Source of the DNA: an uncultured Prochlorococcus sp.
GTDB taxonomy: Bacteria; Cyanobacteriota; Cyanobacteriia; PCC-6307; Cyanobiaceae
DNA: 64,000 bases
NCBI GenBank assembly: GCA_902625845.1
Contig: CACOCT010000001.1
Span: 1 to 64,000, forward strand
Direction of reading: 5' to 3'
Positions 9,018-18,302 of the stretch are shown here, piece by piece. A program made the position numbers and the translations under genes. Numbering within the stretch: position 1 is the first letter of the stretch; each line of letters starts with the position of its first letter. A model generated the notes under the pieces. The model had not been told where the DNA came from and did not search any database. It worked only from the letters and a program-made list of their open reading frames with translations.

Positions 9018-9842
9018 ATGTTTAATCAGCTGGAATTTATTTCTGAGAAACAAATTCTTAAGCTCAATAAACTAAGAGAATTTCTCAGCAATCTTAAAAG
9101 GGCATGCATCGCATACTCAGGCGGTGTCGACAGTACTCTCGTAGCTACAATCTCTTACGAGCAACTGGGAAATAATGCAATAGCGATTACTGGTGTATCA
9201 CCTGCGCTATCCACTCAACTTCTTAAAGAGGCAAGAGCTCAGGCAAAATGGATCGGGATTAAACATTTAGAAATAAAGACCTTTGAATTGGACGACACAT
9301 CTTATAGTAAGAACCCTAAAGATAGGTGTTTTGCTTGTAAAAAAGAATTACATAAACATACAACTTTCTTATCTAAAAAATTAAATTATGAAAATGTAAT
9401 TGATGGAGTAAATTTTGATGACTTAGGGGATTACAGGCCAGGGATCAAAGCTGCACAAGAAGCAGGAGTCATATCCCCTTTGGCTATATTTGAATTTTCT
9501 AAAAAAGATATTAGAGATATTTCAAAATCTATCGGTTTGCCTTGGTGGGATAAACCTGCTCAGCCATGCTTATCTTCTAGATTCCCATATGGTTATGAAA
9601 TTAAAGATTATCGCTTAAAAATGATCGAAAGGGCTGAAGAATATATTAGAAAAATTGGGATAAAAGATGTGCGAGTAAGATGCCAAGGAACATCAGCAAG
9701 GATAGAAATTCCTTATGAACAAATTCAAACATTCATAAAAACTTATAAAAGAAAAGAATTACTTAAGTTTTTTTTTGAAATAGGATTTAAAAGTGTAAGT
9801 CTTGACTTAGAAGGTTTAATAAGTGGGAAACTAAATAGATAA
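9018..9842 (+). CDS. larE: LarE-like ATP-dependent sulfur transferase (PP-loop)
   Basis: PP-loop protein of the LarE family. LarE adenylates a pyridinium substrate and donates sulfur, in known cases from its own cysteine, to build the nickel-pincer cofactor of lactate racemase. The PP-loop SGGVDS is at residues 34-39. Cys104 and Cys107 lie in DRCFACK, and Cys184 in KPAQPCLSSR, the site matching the sacrificial cysteine of LarE. The length of 274 residues is normal. No larA, larB or larC is seen in the window, so the cofactor it serves here is unknown. It stands next to ThiF-rhodanese and CobO-like genes and converges on speD with 5 bases between stops. Confidence 0.78.
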   Translation: MFNQLEFISEKQILKLNKLREFLSNLKRACIAYSGGVDSTLVATISYEQLGNNAIAITGVSPALSTQLLKEARAQAKWIGIKHLEIKTFELDDTSYSKNPKDRCFACKKELHKHTTFLSKKLNYENVIDGVNFDDLGDYRPGIKAAQEAGVISPLAIFEFSKKDIRDISKSIGLPWWDKPAQPCLSSRFPYGYEIKDYRLKMIERAEEYIRKIGIKDVRVRCQGTSARIEIPYEQIQTFIKTYKRKELLKFFFEIGFKSVSLDLEGLISGKLNR

Positions 9843-9847
9843 AAATT

Positions 9848-10291
9848 TTACATAGGCTCTCTTATTTGCTCTTCTATATACGATGGATAATCTCTAGCAA
9901 CGGTTTTCAAGAGATGACTTGAGGCTTCTAAACTTTCAATTAAAAATTGACTCGCTAATTTTGGTCGCATATTTCTTCCACATGTAAAAATATCAATGGC
10001 AGAGTACTGGGATTCAGGCCAAGTATGAATCGATAAATGAGATTCAGCGAGAAGAGCTATAGCTGTAACCCCAAATGGTTCAAATTTATTACTCACAATA
10101 TTAAGTACTGAAGCTTTCGCCAACTTTGCAGCACTATTTAACTGACAACGAAGATATAATTCATCATTTAATTTTTCACTATTACATCCATATAGCTCCA
10201 AAAGAAGATGGTTCCCTTGGAAATCACATGAATTATTTCTTTGCTGTTCGGAGTTAATATTATATTTTTTTTTCTTTTTTGAAATATCCAT
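9848..10291 (-). CDS. speD: S-adenosylmethionine decarboxylase proenzyme
   Basis: SpeD supplies decarboxylated SAM as aminopropyl donor for spermidine synthesis. The proenzyme self-cleaves between Glu and Ser, and the Ser becomes the pyruvoyl group. The ESHLSIHTWPE motif is at residues 83-93, placing cleavage between Glu83 and Ser84. The downstream CGRNM segment carries the conserved catalytic Cys. At 147 residues it is a little longer than the typical bacterial SpeD of about 120-130, because of a Lys- and Asn-rich N-terminal extension before GNHLLLELYGC. The extension looks disordered. Confidence 0.93.
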   Translation of the reverse strand: MDISKKKKKYNINSEQQRNNSCDFQGNHLLLELYGCNSEKLNDELYLRCQLNSAAKLAKASVLNIVSNKFEPFGVTAIALLAESHLSIHTWPESQYSAIDIFTCGRNMRPKLASQFLIESLEASSHLLKTVARDYPSYIEEQIREPM

Positions 10292-10348
10292 TATTCAAAT
10301 ATATTTTAGAAAATAATAGATTAGCTAAATATTGGTACTTTTTAAAAT

Positions 10349-11437
10349 TTATAAATAAATAATTTGAGAATCTCCAACAAAACTTTTATGAAATTTATCT
10401 AAATGAGTTGCACTAATCAAACATTGGCTATTTTCACCTACCGCATTTAGTAGTAAATTTTGTCTTACAATATCTAATTCAGCAAGTACATCATCCAAAA
10501 TTAGTATAGGATTAATATCTACAATTTTTCTAAGCAAATCAAGTTCAGCCATTTTTAATGCCAAGGTTAATGTTCTTTGTTGACCAGAAGATCCAAATTT
10601 TCTTACAGATGAATTATTAATATAAAATTCAATATCATCACGATGAGGCCCTACAGAGCATTTCCCAGTCAATTCCTCTAAATGACGTTGAGTTTTTAAC
10701 TTTTCAGAAAATAAACTCATTATCTTACTCTCATCATCATTTTCATCAAAAGACTCTAAATTAGAAATATATTTTATTCCAATATTTTCTTTAGACTTAC
10801 TAAGTTGTCCATGCCAAAATTTTATAAAAGGTTGCAGTTTGGTTAAAGCTCTTTTTCTTCTTCTAAATATTCTTGTCCCAATGAGTGCAATTTGTGAATC
10901 ATAGCTTTCGATTAGAGTTTTAGACGAATACTCTTTTGAGATATTTGAACGCCAATAATGACTTCTTTGTTTTAACAATCTATTATAAGTACCTAATAAA
11001 TCAACATAAACAGGTTCAAGTTGGGCAACAACCTTATCAAGCCATATTCTTCTAAAATTTGGTTCACTCTTTACAATATTTATATCATTAGAACTAAAGC
11101 AAACACTTCTTAGATAATTTTTAATCAGACTTTGTTTTCTTAAAAGACAATCATTTAAATATACTTTTTTTGATCCTTGCCTAAATATTTCAATTTGTAT
11201 ATTGTGATTAAAATCAATTTCTGCTGATATTATAGATTTTCCTTCATCGTAATTTATTAAATCTTTATCATTAATAGTCCTGAAAGATTTTAATTGACTT
11301 AAGAATTCTACTGACTCCAGGAGATTAGACTTCCCTACGCCATTAGAGCCCAAAATTATTGATCTCCTTCCCTCAAAATCTAGAACAAAACTTTTATGAT
11401 TCCGGAAATTTTTAATTTTTAAGTGATTTAAAAGAAT
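10349..11437 (-). CDS. recF: RecF DNA replication and repair ATPase
   Basis: RecF is an SMC-like ATPase that with RecO and RecR loads RecA at single-strand gaps. Walker A reads GSNGVGKSN, the ABC signature GSSGQQRTL, and Walker B ILILDDVLAELD. The first ATG/GTG/TTG-type start in frame is a TTG at 11353, which would begin inside the Walker A strand. Homologous-looking sequence (NHLKIKNFRNHKSFVLDFEG) continues upstream, so the true start is earlier. Between the in-frame stop and that point there is no ATG, GTG or TTG. I give the ATT at 11437 as a tentative start. An IF3-like rare start, or a sequence error, could explain this. The gene identity is secure. Confidence 0.88.
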   Translation of the reverse strand: MLLNHLKIKNFRNHKSFVLDFEGRRSIILGSNGVGKSNLLESVEFLSQLKSFRTINDKDLINYDEGKSIISAEIDFNHNIQIEIFRQGSKKVYLNDCLLRKQSLIKNYLRSVCFSSNDINIVKSEPNFRRIWLDKVVAQLEPVYVDLLGTYNRLLKQRSHYWRSNISKEYSSKTLIESYDSQIALIGTRIFRRRKRALTKLQPFIKFWHGQLSKSKENIGIKYISNLESFDENDDESKIMSLFSEKLKTQRHLEELTGKCSVGPHRDDIEFYINNSSVRKFGSSGQQRTLTLALKMAELDLLRKIVDINPILILDDVLAELDIVRQNLLLNAVGENSQCLISATHLDKFHKSFVGDSQIIYL

Positions 11438-11513
11438 TTTCTTATTAGCTATACATTGTTAAATTAGCTATTTTATTTTAATTTAGATTAACCTTATATA
11501 AATTGAAAAATTT

Positions 11514-11587
11514 GGGCATGTAGCTCAGTTGGATAGAGCATCAGATTCCGGTTCTGAGAGTCGGGGGTTCAAGTCCCTCCATGCTCG
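11514..11587 (+). tRNA. tRNA-Arg(CCG)
   Basis: A 74-base cloverleaf. The acceptor stem GGGCATG pairs with CATGCTC, the D arm is GCTC...GAGC, and the anticodon stem TCAGA/TCTGA encloses the loop TTCCGGT, so the anticodon is CCG (arginine, reading CGG). The T arm holds TTCAAGT. The discriminator base is G and CCA is not encoded. It sits between the divergently placed recF and the GNAT-like gene on the opposite strand. Confidence 0.95.
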
Positions 11588-11593
11588 TTATAT

Positions 11594-12040
11594 TTAAAGC
11601 CTAAGGCCCATAACCCTTATGCCATTAGGATCTAGCACAAATCCAATCTCTTCTAAACTATCGAAAGAAGACTGAGGTGCTTGTACAGAAATACTACAAC
11701 CAGGCATTTCTCTATTAATTTTTTCTAGAGTTAATCTCAATAAAATCGAATAAAAAAGTTTTTGGTTCTTGCCAGGTTGTGCACACAAATTCCATAAATT
11801 AGCATTTAAACCCTTATCTGAAGTGACCCTCACAAATCCAAACACTTGATTTTTAGATCCATAATTTATAGCAAAAAAGAAATTACTATTTTTTATTGCC
11901 TTATATAATTTTTCATTTGAAAAGAAGTCACTACCAGAACTAATAAGCAAATTATTAATTGATCTTGCAGAGGGGATTTCGGTGGAATTTATAAAAAATC
12001 CATCAGGTAAATGTAACTTTTTCTTTGAAAAATATTGCAA
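11594..12040 (-). CDS. GNAT-like acetyltransferase, conserved hypothetical
   Basis: A 148-residue protein. The middle reads FGFVRVTSDKGLNANLWNLCAQPGKNQ..., like GNAT strands 2-4 followed by the acetyl-CoA loop. The end (SLEEIGFVLDPNGIRVMGL) resembles the C-terminal GNAT strand region that reads GF. A full Q/RxxGxG/A loop is not clear. Substrate unknown. It lies 3 bases downstream of ppc on the same strand and 6 bases after tRNA-Arg(CCG) on the other strand, so it is probably the last gene of the trpE-gshA-ppc transcript. The acetyltransferase call is tentative. Confidence 0.55.
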   Translation of the reverse strand: MQYFSKKKLHLPDGFFINSTEIPSARSINNLLISSGSDFFSNEKLYKAIKNSNFFFAINYGSKNQVFGFVRVTSDKGLNANLWNLCAQPGKNQKLFYSILLRLTLEKINREMPGCSISVQAPQSSFDSLEEIGFVLDPNGIRVMGLRL

Positions 12041-12043
12041 TGA

Positions 12044-15013
12044 TTATCCCGTGTTTCTCATCCCGGCTGCTATTCCATTAATTGTTAGTAAAGCCCCTCG
12101 CAGCAGCTCACTTCTACTGTAAGTTCTTGTTGAATCAGTTTTCTCATGTAAAAATTCACTAATTGGAGGTTGTCGTTTTTGATCCCTTAATCTTTTTAAT
12201 AATGAAACCTGTAAAAATCCTAAAGGGATAATAGTCTTATTTCTAAGTTCAACAGAAGCACGAAGATCCTTATCAGTTTCCAAAAGAAAATTTTTTCCTG
12301 TTATTTTAAGAATTAAATTTTTTGTAAGAGCATATTCCCTTGAAATAGTCTCAAATATTAAATTAAAAGATTTACAATTTTCTTCACTACCGAGTGAATC
12401 TACATAATATTTGGCAACTTCAAGATCAACTTTTGATAATGTCATTTCTACTTTTGATATGAGCATCCTAAAAAAAGGCCATCTTTGATGCAACATTCTC
12501 AATAATTCTATCTGCTTTGGATCTAAACTTAACTCCTTTGATAAAGCCGTGCCAACACCAAACCAGCTCGGCAATAAAAATCTACTCTGAGTCCATCCAA
12601 AAACCCATGGAATCGCTCTTAAACTTGACAAATCTTTTTTACCTTTTTTTCTTCTAGCAGGCCTACTAGATATTTGTAATTTACTAATTTCTTCTATGGG
12701 AGTAACTTCTTGAAAAAATGTTAATAATGCTGGATTTTCATGCACTAAAGCACGATAGTGGGCTCTTGAAGAATCAGCTAATCTACTCATAAGTTGATTC
12801 CATTCTGGAGTCGCATCTAGAGTATTATTGACTAAACTATTTTGTATGACGGCTGTTGTTACAGTTTCTAAATTATAAAGTGCAAGTTCTGGCAAACTAT
12901 ATTTAGAAGCAAGCACCTCACCCTGTTCTGTAATTTTAATTCTCCCCAAAAGTGTTCCGCTCGGCTGTGCCAAAATAGCTTGATAAGCTGGGCCACCTCC
13001 TCTGCCAACAGAACCTCCTCTTCCGTGAAAGAGTCTTAATAGTATTCCGTTACTACTTGATAAATTTTGAAGCGCAATTTGTGCCCTATGAATTTCCCAA
13101 TTACTGGATAAGAATCCAGAATCTTTATTACTATCAGAGTAGCCAAGCATTAATTCCTGAAGTGGCTTACTATTATCTCCTACTTTTGGAAGATATGACC
13201 TATAAAATTCTAAATTAAATAATTCATCCATTACCATTGGAGCTCTTTTTAGATCCTCTACTGTTTCAAAAAGAGGAACCACAAGTAGATTAGACTTATT
13301 TGATCCTTGATCTATCAGGCCCATCTCTTTCGCTAAAAGTAAAACTTCCAATAAGTCAGAAACACTGTGGCTCATTGAAATAACATAAGAGTGGCAAATC
13401 CTACTTCCGAATTCTTCTTGAAGCCTTTTGACCATTTTAAAGACTGAAAATGTCTCTTCTGTACTTTGTGACCAACTTTCATTATTTGGGATAAGTGGTC
13501 TTTTTGTTTTTAATTCATTAATTAGCCATGTAGTTTTTTCTACCTCAGACATATTTTCATATGAAGTAGGTAATGCTAGATATTTAGTTAATTCATCTAT
13601 TGCATCACTATGCCTAGTACTTTCCTGACGAATATCTAAACTTGCTAAAGAAAAACCAAAGATATGAACTTGTGTTAGCAAAAGATTTAATGGTTCACAA
13701 CTTAAATCAGTTGTAATCAAACTATTCTTAATCAGTTCAAGATCATTAGTAAATTCATCGACAGATCGATAAAAAGGCTCATCATTAAAATCATCATATT
13801 TTGATCCAGATTCACTCTCTAGAGAAACTTTCCAACCTGTTTGAGCAAGTAAATTATTTCTTTCTTGCGTTAATCTTAATTTTTCCAACATATAACTTAA
13901 CTTTAATCTGTAAGGTTCAGATCTATACCTGGTCGCCCTCGCTTCATATATCTCTGGAAACTTCACACGATCAGTTTCTAAAGATTCTAAAAGAGAGGGA
14001 CTAACTTGACTCCATTGCATTGATACACTTAACTGATCTCTTAGATTTGCAATTGCTGTGATATATCTTTCTAACATTAATTGCCTTTGATAACATGCAG
14101 TTCTCCATGTAATTTCTGGTGTAACTGAAGGATTACCATCTCTATCAGAACCAACCCAAGAGCCAAATGTACAAAAAGACTGTGAGGGAAACTGTACATC
14201 AGGATAATTTTCAATTAATGCTGATGAAATTCTTCTTCTCAATTGTGGCATTGCATTAAAAAGTATTTGCTGAAAATAATGCAAAGCATAATCAACTTCA
14301 TCTAAAACAGATGGTTTGAATTGATGTAATTCATCTGTTCTCCACCAAAGACGGATTTCCTCTTTCAATTGTAGTTTTAGCGAATTAATTTCCTCTTTCG
14401 TTAAATATTGATCTGATTGAATCTGTTGAAGTAAATTTGCCACCCTACGTTGTTTATGTCTAATTGTATGCCTAACAATTTCTGTAGGATGAGCAGTGAA
14501 TACTAATCTAATATCCATTTCTTGCAATAAATCCTCTAATCTTCCTGGTGGAACATTTAACCTTCTCAATCTATGAAATAGTTCTTTAAAAGTAACTGGA
14601 GCATTTTGTCTGGCTAATGGAGGAGCAAAAGGATCAAGATTATCTTCTGAATATTCAGTATTTTGATTTGTGAAACTCTGTATATAACGATCTTCCTCTA
14701 CTCTTTGTTCTAATATATTTACCAATTGAAAGTACAATGAAAAAGCTCTTGCTGCTGAAATAGATTCAGCTAGATCCATTGAGTTAATAATTGTAGCAAT
14801 TTCGTTTTTTAAAGTTTTTTGGTTACTGATATTTGAATTATCTATGTAACTTAAATGTTTCAACTTTATTAAACGATTAGCATGTTCAACCGGGCATTCC
14901 GCTCTTAAAACAGATTCCCATAATTCTTCTATCAATAGGCTATTTGCATTAGATGGATCAACACCTTTAACTATATCTATATTTTTGTTTGTTGGTTTTT
15001 TTAATGACTCCAT
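12044..15013 (-). CDS. ppc: Phosphoenolpyruvate carboxylase
   Basis: PEPC carboxylates PEP to oxaloacetate, refilling the incomplete cyanobacterial TCA cycle. The 989 residues match the family length. Signature one, VFTAHPTE, places the catalytic His at residue 175. Signature two, [11 protein letters not shown], and the glycine-rich active-site loop [14 protein letters not shown] follow. The protein ends RNTG, the conserved C-terminus that reaches into the active site. It lies 49 bases downstream of gshA, same strand. There is no N-terminal plant-type phosphorylation serine motif. Identification is secure. Confidence 0.98.
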   Translation of the reverse strand: MESLKKPTNKNIDIVKGVDPSNANSLLIEELWESVLRAECPVEHANRLIKLKHLSYIDNSNISNQKTLKNEIATIINSMDLAESISAARAFSLYFQLVNILEQRVEEDRYIQSFTNQNTEYSEDNLDPFAPPLARQNAPVTFKELFHRLRRLNVPPGRLEDLLQEMDIRLVFTAHPTEIVRHTIRHKQRRVANLLQQIQSDQYLTKEEINSLKLQLKEEIRLWWRTDELHQFKPSVLDEVDYALHYFQQILFNAMPQLRRRISSALIENYPDVQFPSQSFCTFGSWVGSDRDGNPSVTPEITWRTACYQRQLMLERYITAIANLRDQLSVSMQWSQVSPSLLESLETDRVKFPEIYEARATRYRSEPYRLKLSYMLEKLRLTQERNNLLAQTGWKVSLESESGSKYDDFNDEPFYRSVDEFTNDLELIKNSLITTDLSCEPLNLLLTQVHIFGFSLASLDIRQESTRHSDAIDELTKYLALPTSYENMSEVEKTTWLINELKTKRPLIPNNESWSQSTEETFSVFKMVKRLQEEFGSRICHSYVISMSHSVSDLLEVLLLAKEMGLIDQGSNKSNLLVVPLFETVEDLKRAPMVMDELFNLEFYRSYLPKVGDNSKPLQELMLGYSDSNKDSGFLSSNWEIHRAQIALQNLSSSNGILLRLFHGRGGSVGRGGGPAYQAILAQPSGTLLGRIKITEQGEVLASKYSLPELALYNLETVTTAVIQNSLVNNTLDATPEWNQLMSRLADSSRAHYRALVHENPALLTFFQEVTPIEEISKLQISSRPARRKKGKKDLSSLRAIPWVFGWTQSRFLLPSWFGVGTALSKELSLDPKQIELLRMLHQRWPFFRMLISKVEMTLSKVDLEVAKYYVDSLGSEENCKSFNLIFETISREYALTKNLILKITGKNFLLETDKDLRASVELRNKTIIPLGFLQVSLLKRLRDQKRQPPISEFLHEKTDSTRTYSRSELLRGALLTINGIAAGMRNTG

Positions 15014-15062
15014 ATATCCTATATCTTACACTTAAAGCATAATTTAATAATATTTTTTTGAT

Positions 15063-16193
15063 TTATTTAAACCATACATTATCCTCTTCTTCATTTTTAA
15101 TCATATTATTTATTGCTGATCGCATTATATCCTCAACTGATACTCCTTCATTATACTTATTGATCCACTTCATGGATTCATTACCCTCTTCTAAAACTTT
15201 ATGAATAGGTTCTAAAAAATGATTCATTTCTAAAGTCCTCGAAGAAATTGATAATTCCATTAATAACTTTTGTATCCAATCCTTACAAATTATTTTTTCT
15301 CCATTTTTCCAATGGATTAATTCTGCATTTAGACTATCTTTAGAAACTTTTAATTCATTTTGATCACAAATATCTTTTAATTCATCTTTAGAGAATTTAC
15401 TAGATAAAAGAGGATCTAAATTTTCTAAATCATCAAATAATGAAATAACCCTTAATTCTAAAAAAGCTGTAATAGCTAAAAGCAAATCAATATTAGAAAT
15501 AAAATCACATATTCTTAATTCTAAACGATCAACACCATATGGTCTTTGGGGTCCATTTGGTCTAACAGATGACCAAAAATGTCTAACATTTTGCATAGTC
15601 CCATCATTAATATTTTTTTCAATCCAATTTATATAATGATTATGGTCTAAAAAGAAAGGTATCTCAAAAGGTGTTTTTGGAAACTGAAGCCATCTTTGTG
15701 AATGATTACCTGTAAATTTACCATTTAAGAATGGAGAACTCGCACTTAAAGCAAGAAAGAGAGGAGCCTCGCATCTAACAAGACGAATCGCGGCGAATAG
15801 TTTATCTAATTTCTCAATACCTAAATTTATATGCACACTTGAAGTAGCTATTGATAATCCATAATTTGATTCAATAAAATTATGATAATTGTTTGATTCA
15901 TCTGATCTTTGGAATTTATTTTGATGAGGGAAGCAAAGAGTTGATGATGGAATAATAGTTAAATTCATGGCTTTTAACCATTTACGCAAATCCTTTCTAG
16001 GTTGCAACAATGCATAGTATAAATTTTTATAGTCTTTACTCGGATCTGTAATATATTCAACATTTCTATTATCAGGTTCATTGACAAAATTCGAAAATAA
16101 TTTTTCTATTTGACCTGACACTCCAACATGAGAGCTACAAGTACCAGTAAAAAGCTCAATCTCAAAACCTTTATTTAAATTATTTTGATGCAT
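15063..16193 (-). CDS. gshA: Glutamate-cysteine ligase, cyanobacterial type
   Basis: Catalyses the first step of glutathione synthesis, ligating glutamate to cysteine with ATP. The 376-residue protein begins with NKGFEIELFTGT, the start of the GCS2-like cyanobacterial family. SSVHINLGIEKLD and RLELRICDF are the conserved active-site strands of this family. It lies 3 bases downstream of trpE and 49 upstream of ppc, all on the minus strand, so co-transcription is likely. Identification rests on the overall pattern and these motifs. Confidence 0.87.
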   Translation of the reverse strand: MHQNNLNKGFEIELFTGTCSSHVGVSGQIEKLFSNFVNEPDNRNVEYITDPSKDYKNLYYALLQPRKDLRKWLKAMNLTIIPSSTLCFPHQNKFQRSDESNNYHNFIESNYGLSIATSSVHINLGIEKLDKLFAAIRLVRCEAPLFLALSASSPFLNGKFTGNHSQRWLQFPKTPFEIPFFLDHNHYINWIEKNINDGTMQNVRHFWSSVRPNGPQRPYGVDRLELRICDFISNIDLLLAITAFLELRVISLFDDLENLDPLLSSKFSKDELKDICDQNELKVSKDSLNAELIHWKNGEKIICKDWIQKLLMELSISSRTLEMNHFLEPIHKVLEEGNESMKWINKYNEGVSVEDIMRSAINNMIKNEEEDNVWFK

Positions 16194-16196
16194 TAA

Positions 16197-17714
16197 TCAA
16201 TCTAAGGATGATATTGCTATTAAAATGCCTTTTGCTTTATTAACAGTTTCATTATATTCGTTAGTTGGTGAAGAATCAGCAACGACTCCAGCACCAGCCT
16301 GCACATAGACATCAAGCTTTCCATCTTTTTTTGGGGTTGCAACCATTGATCTGATAGTAATTGCTGTATTTAAAGCTCCATTAATATCTACAGATCCATA
16401 AATACCTGCATAAGGCCCCCTCGCTTCTTTTTCAAAAGATTTGATTAGTTGCATGGCTCTTATTTTTGGCGCACCAGTGACTGTGCCTGCGGGAAAAGAT
16501 GCTTTAAGTAAATCCCAAACATCTTTATCATGTTCTAATATACCTTGAACCTCACTAACTATATGCATAACATGAGAATATTTTTCAATAGTCATTAAGT
16601 CTGTTAATTTAACACTACCAATTTGACAAACACGACCAAGATCATTTCTACCTAAATCCACAAGCATTACATGTTCAGATATTTCTTTAGGATCATTTAA
16701 TAAGTCTCTTTCCAATAGAGAATCCTCTTGCGAATCAAGCCCCCTAGGTCTTGTCCCAGCAATAGGTCTAAGACTCGCAACTATTTGTTTATTTTTTTTT
16801 CTTTCAGCTTTTACCATAACTTCAGGACTAGAACCAATTAAAAACCATGATCCAAAATCAAAATAGGCCATATAGGGAGACGGATTAATCATTCTTAAGC
16901 TCCTATAAAGATCAAAAGGCTTACTTTTGACCTCGGTTTTGAATTTTTGACTTATAACTATTTGAAAGATATCCCCTTTCTTTATAGATTCCTTCGCTTG
17001 CACGACAACTTTCTCGAAATCAGATTGAGTCCAATTACTCGAAATTTCTAAATCTAGATCTTTCTTTTGTTGCCACTTCAATATATCAACATTATTTAAG
17101 GGTTCCTTCATTAAATTTTTTATTGATTTAATCTGCTTAATTGATTTTTCATAAATATCTTCAATAGGAAGGCCTTGAAATTGTTTTAAATCGGCATAAA
17201 TCAAAGCTGTAAGACATCTTTTCATTTGATCAAACACTATTATTTGATCAAAAAACATCCATGATCCATGGGGTATTTCATTCTTTTTTATCTCATGAAT
17301 TGGAACTGATGGTTCTATGAAATTAATTAATTCATAACTCCATGAGCCATATAATTGTCCAATAAATGGAAATTCTTTTAAACTATGAGAACTATATTCC
17401 ATGGTCCAATATCTTAACGAATCAAAAACATCCCCCTTCCTTATATCTTTTTTCCCGTTCCTAAAAGTACGAACGGTTTCATCTCCAAAACATACTGCTT
17501 CCCATAATGGATTATTCGCTACTATACTCCACCTACCAATATTTTCTCCTCCTTCAACAGATTCAAGAAACACTCCATGAGAATTTTTCTTTGACAATTT
17601 AAGCCAAGTTGTTAAAGGTGTCTCTAGATCTGCAGGCCATGATTCAAAAATAGGTATAAAATTTTTACCATCTTTGTAAGCCTGGATAAAACTTTGTTTT
17701 TTTGAACTTATCAT
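16197..17714 (-). CDS. trpE: Anthranilate synthase component I
   Basis: Converts chorismate and ammonia (from the TrpG glutaminase) to anthranilate, the first committed step to tryptophan. The 505 residues carry the chorismate-binding motif AGTVTGAPKIRAMQLI and a PIAGTRPRG block followed by LLNDPKEISEHVMLVDLGRND. The N-terminal FLESVEGGENIGRWS corresponds to the tryptophan-feedback LLES region. A PabB role is less likely given length and this segment. It is the first gene of a tight trpE-gshA-ppc run and lies 59 bases from psaD upstream. Confidence 0.9.
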   Translation of the reverse strand: MISSKKQSFIQAYKDGKNFIPIFESWPADLETPLTTWLKLSKKNSHGVFLESVEGGENIGRWSIVANNPLWEAVCFGDETVRTFRNGKKDIRKGDVFDSLRYWTMEYSSHSLKEFPFIGQLYGSWSYELINFIEPSVPIHEIKKNEIPHGSWMFFDQIIVFDQMKRCLTALIYADLKQFQGLPIEDIYEKSIKQIKSIKNLMKEPLNNVDILKWQQKKDLDLEISSNWTQSDFEKVVVQAKESIKKGDIFQIVISQKFKTEVKSKPFDLYRSLRMINPSPYMAYFDFGSWFLIGSSPEVMVKAERKKNKQIVASLRPIAGTRPRGLDSQEDSLLERDLLNDPKEISEHVMLVDLGRNDLGRVCQIGSVKLTDLMTIEKYSHVMHIVSEVQGILEHDKDVWDLLKASFPAGTVTGAPKIRAMQLIKSFEKEARGPYAGIYGSVDINGALNTAITIRSMVATPKKDGKLDVYVQAGAGVVADSSPTNEYNETVNKAKGILIAISSLD

Positions 17715-17773
17715 ACTTATAATGTCAGTCCAAATTATAAATATAAATAACTTTTATATCAACTTTATAGTTA

Positions 17774-18196
17774 TTAATCAAATGTATTTTTTGTTGTAAA
17801 CTTTAATCCTGCAGGGTTTGGATTCTCACCAATTCTCCTAGGATTATGACCAACTTGCTCTCTACCTTCATTAACTTTTTCGGGGAAAACTCCATCTTTT
17901 GGATGTAAAAATTCAATATCTCCACCAGGGAAAATTCTATAAATTTTAAAATTTTCAATTCTTGGTTTAAATGCTCTTAATTGAGTACCTAAGGCTAAAC
18001 ATTGTTCTTTTCTTGCAAAATACATCATATTATCACCCTCATGCATTATTGCAGCTCCACCAGTAGGCAACTCAAAGGGTTGTTCTTTTGAGCTGTTCCA
18101 GCAGATTGCATACTTCTCTTCTTTTTCTGCAGAGTTTAGTAATCCTCCAGTACTACCAATATGCTTTGGGAATTGACCTATTAAAGTTTCACTCAT
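17774..18196 (-). CDS. psaD: Photosystem I subunit II
   Basis: PsaD is a stromal-side extrinsic subunit of PSI that docks ferredoxin and stabilises PsaC. The 140-residue protein has the family core from [21 protein letters not shown], then [48 protein letters not shown] and the basic RRIGENPNP tail. The length is normal. It has a 106-base upstream spacer, likely its own promoter, with the histidine kinase gene further upstream on the same strand. Confidence 0.98.
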   Translation of the reverse strand: MSETLIGQFPKHIGSTGGLLNSAEKEEKYAICWNSSKEQPFELPTGGAAIMHEGDNMMYFARKEQCLALGTQLRAFKPRIENFKIYRIFPGGDIEFLHPKDGVFPEKVNEGREQVGHNPRRIGENPNPAGLKFTTKNTFD

Positions 18197-18302
18197 TAAT
18201 TTGGCAAATTATTTATATATTAAGAAACTAACACCTATATTTGAAATTTATTGTATTGAATAATAAAGTTTCTACATTATTTAATAAAAATGTTTATTTA
18301 AA

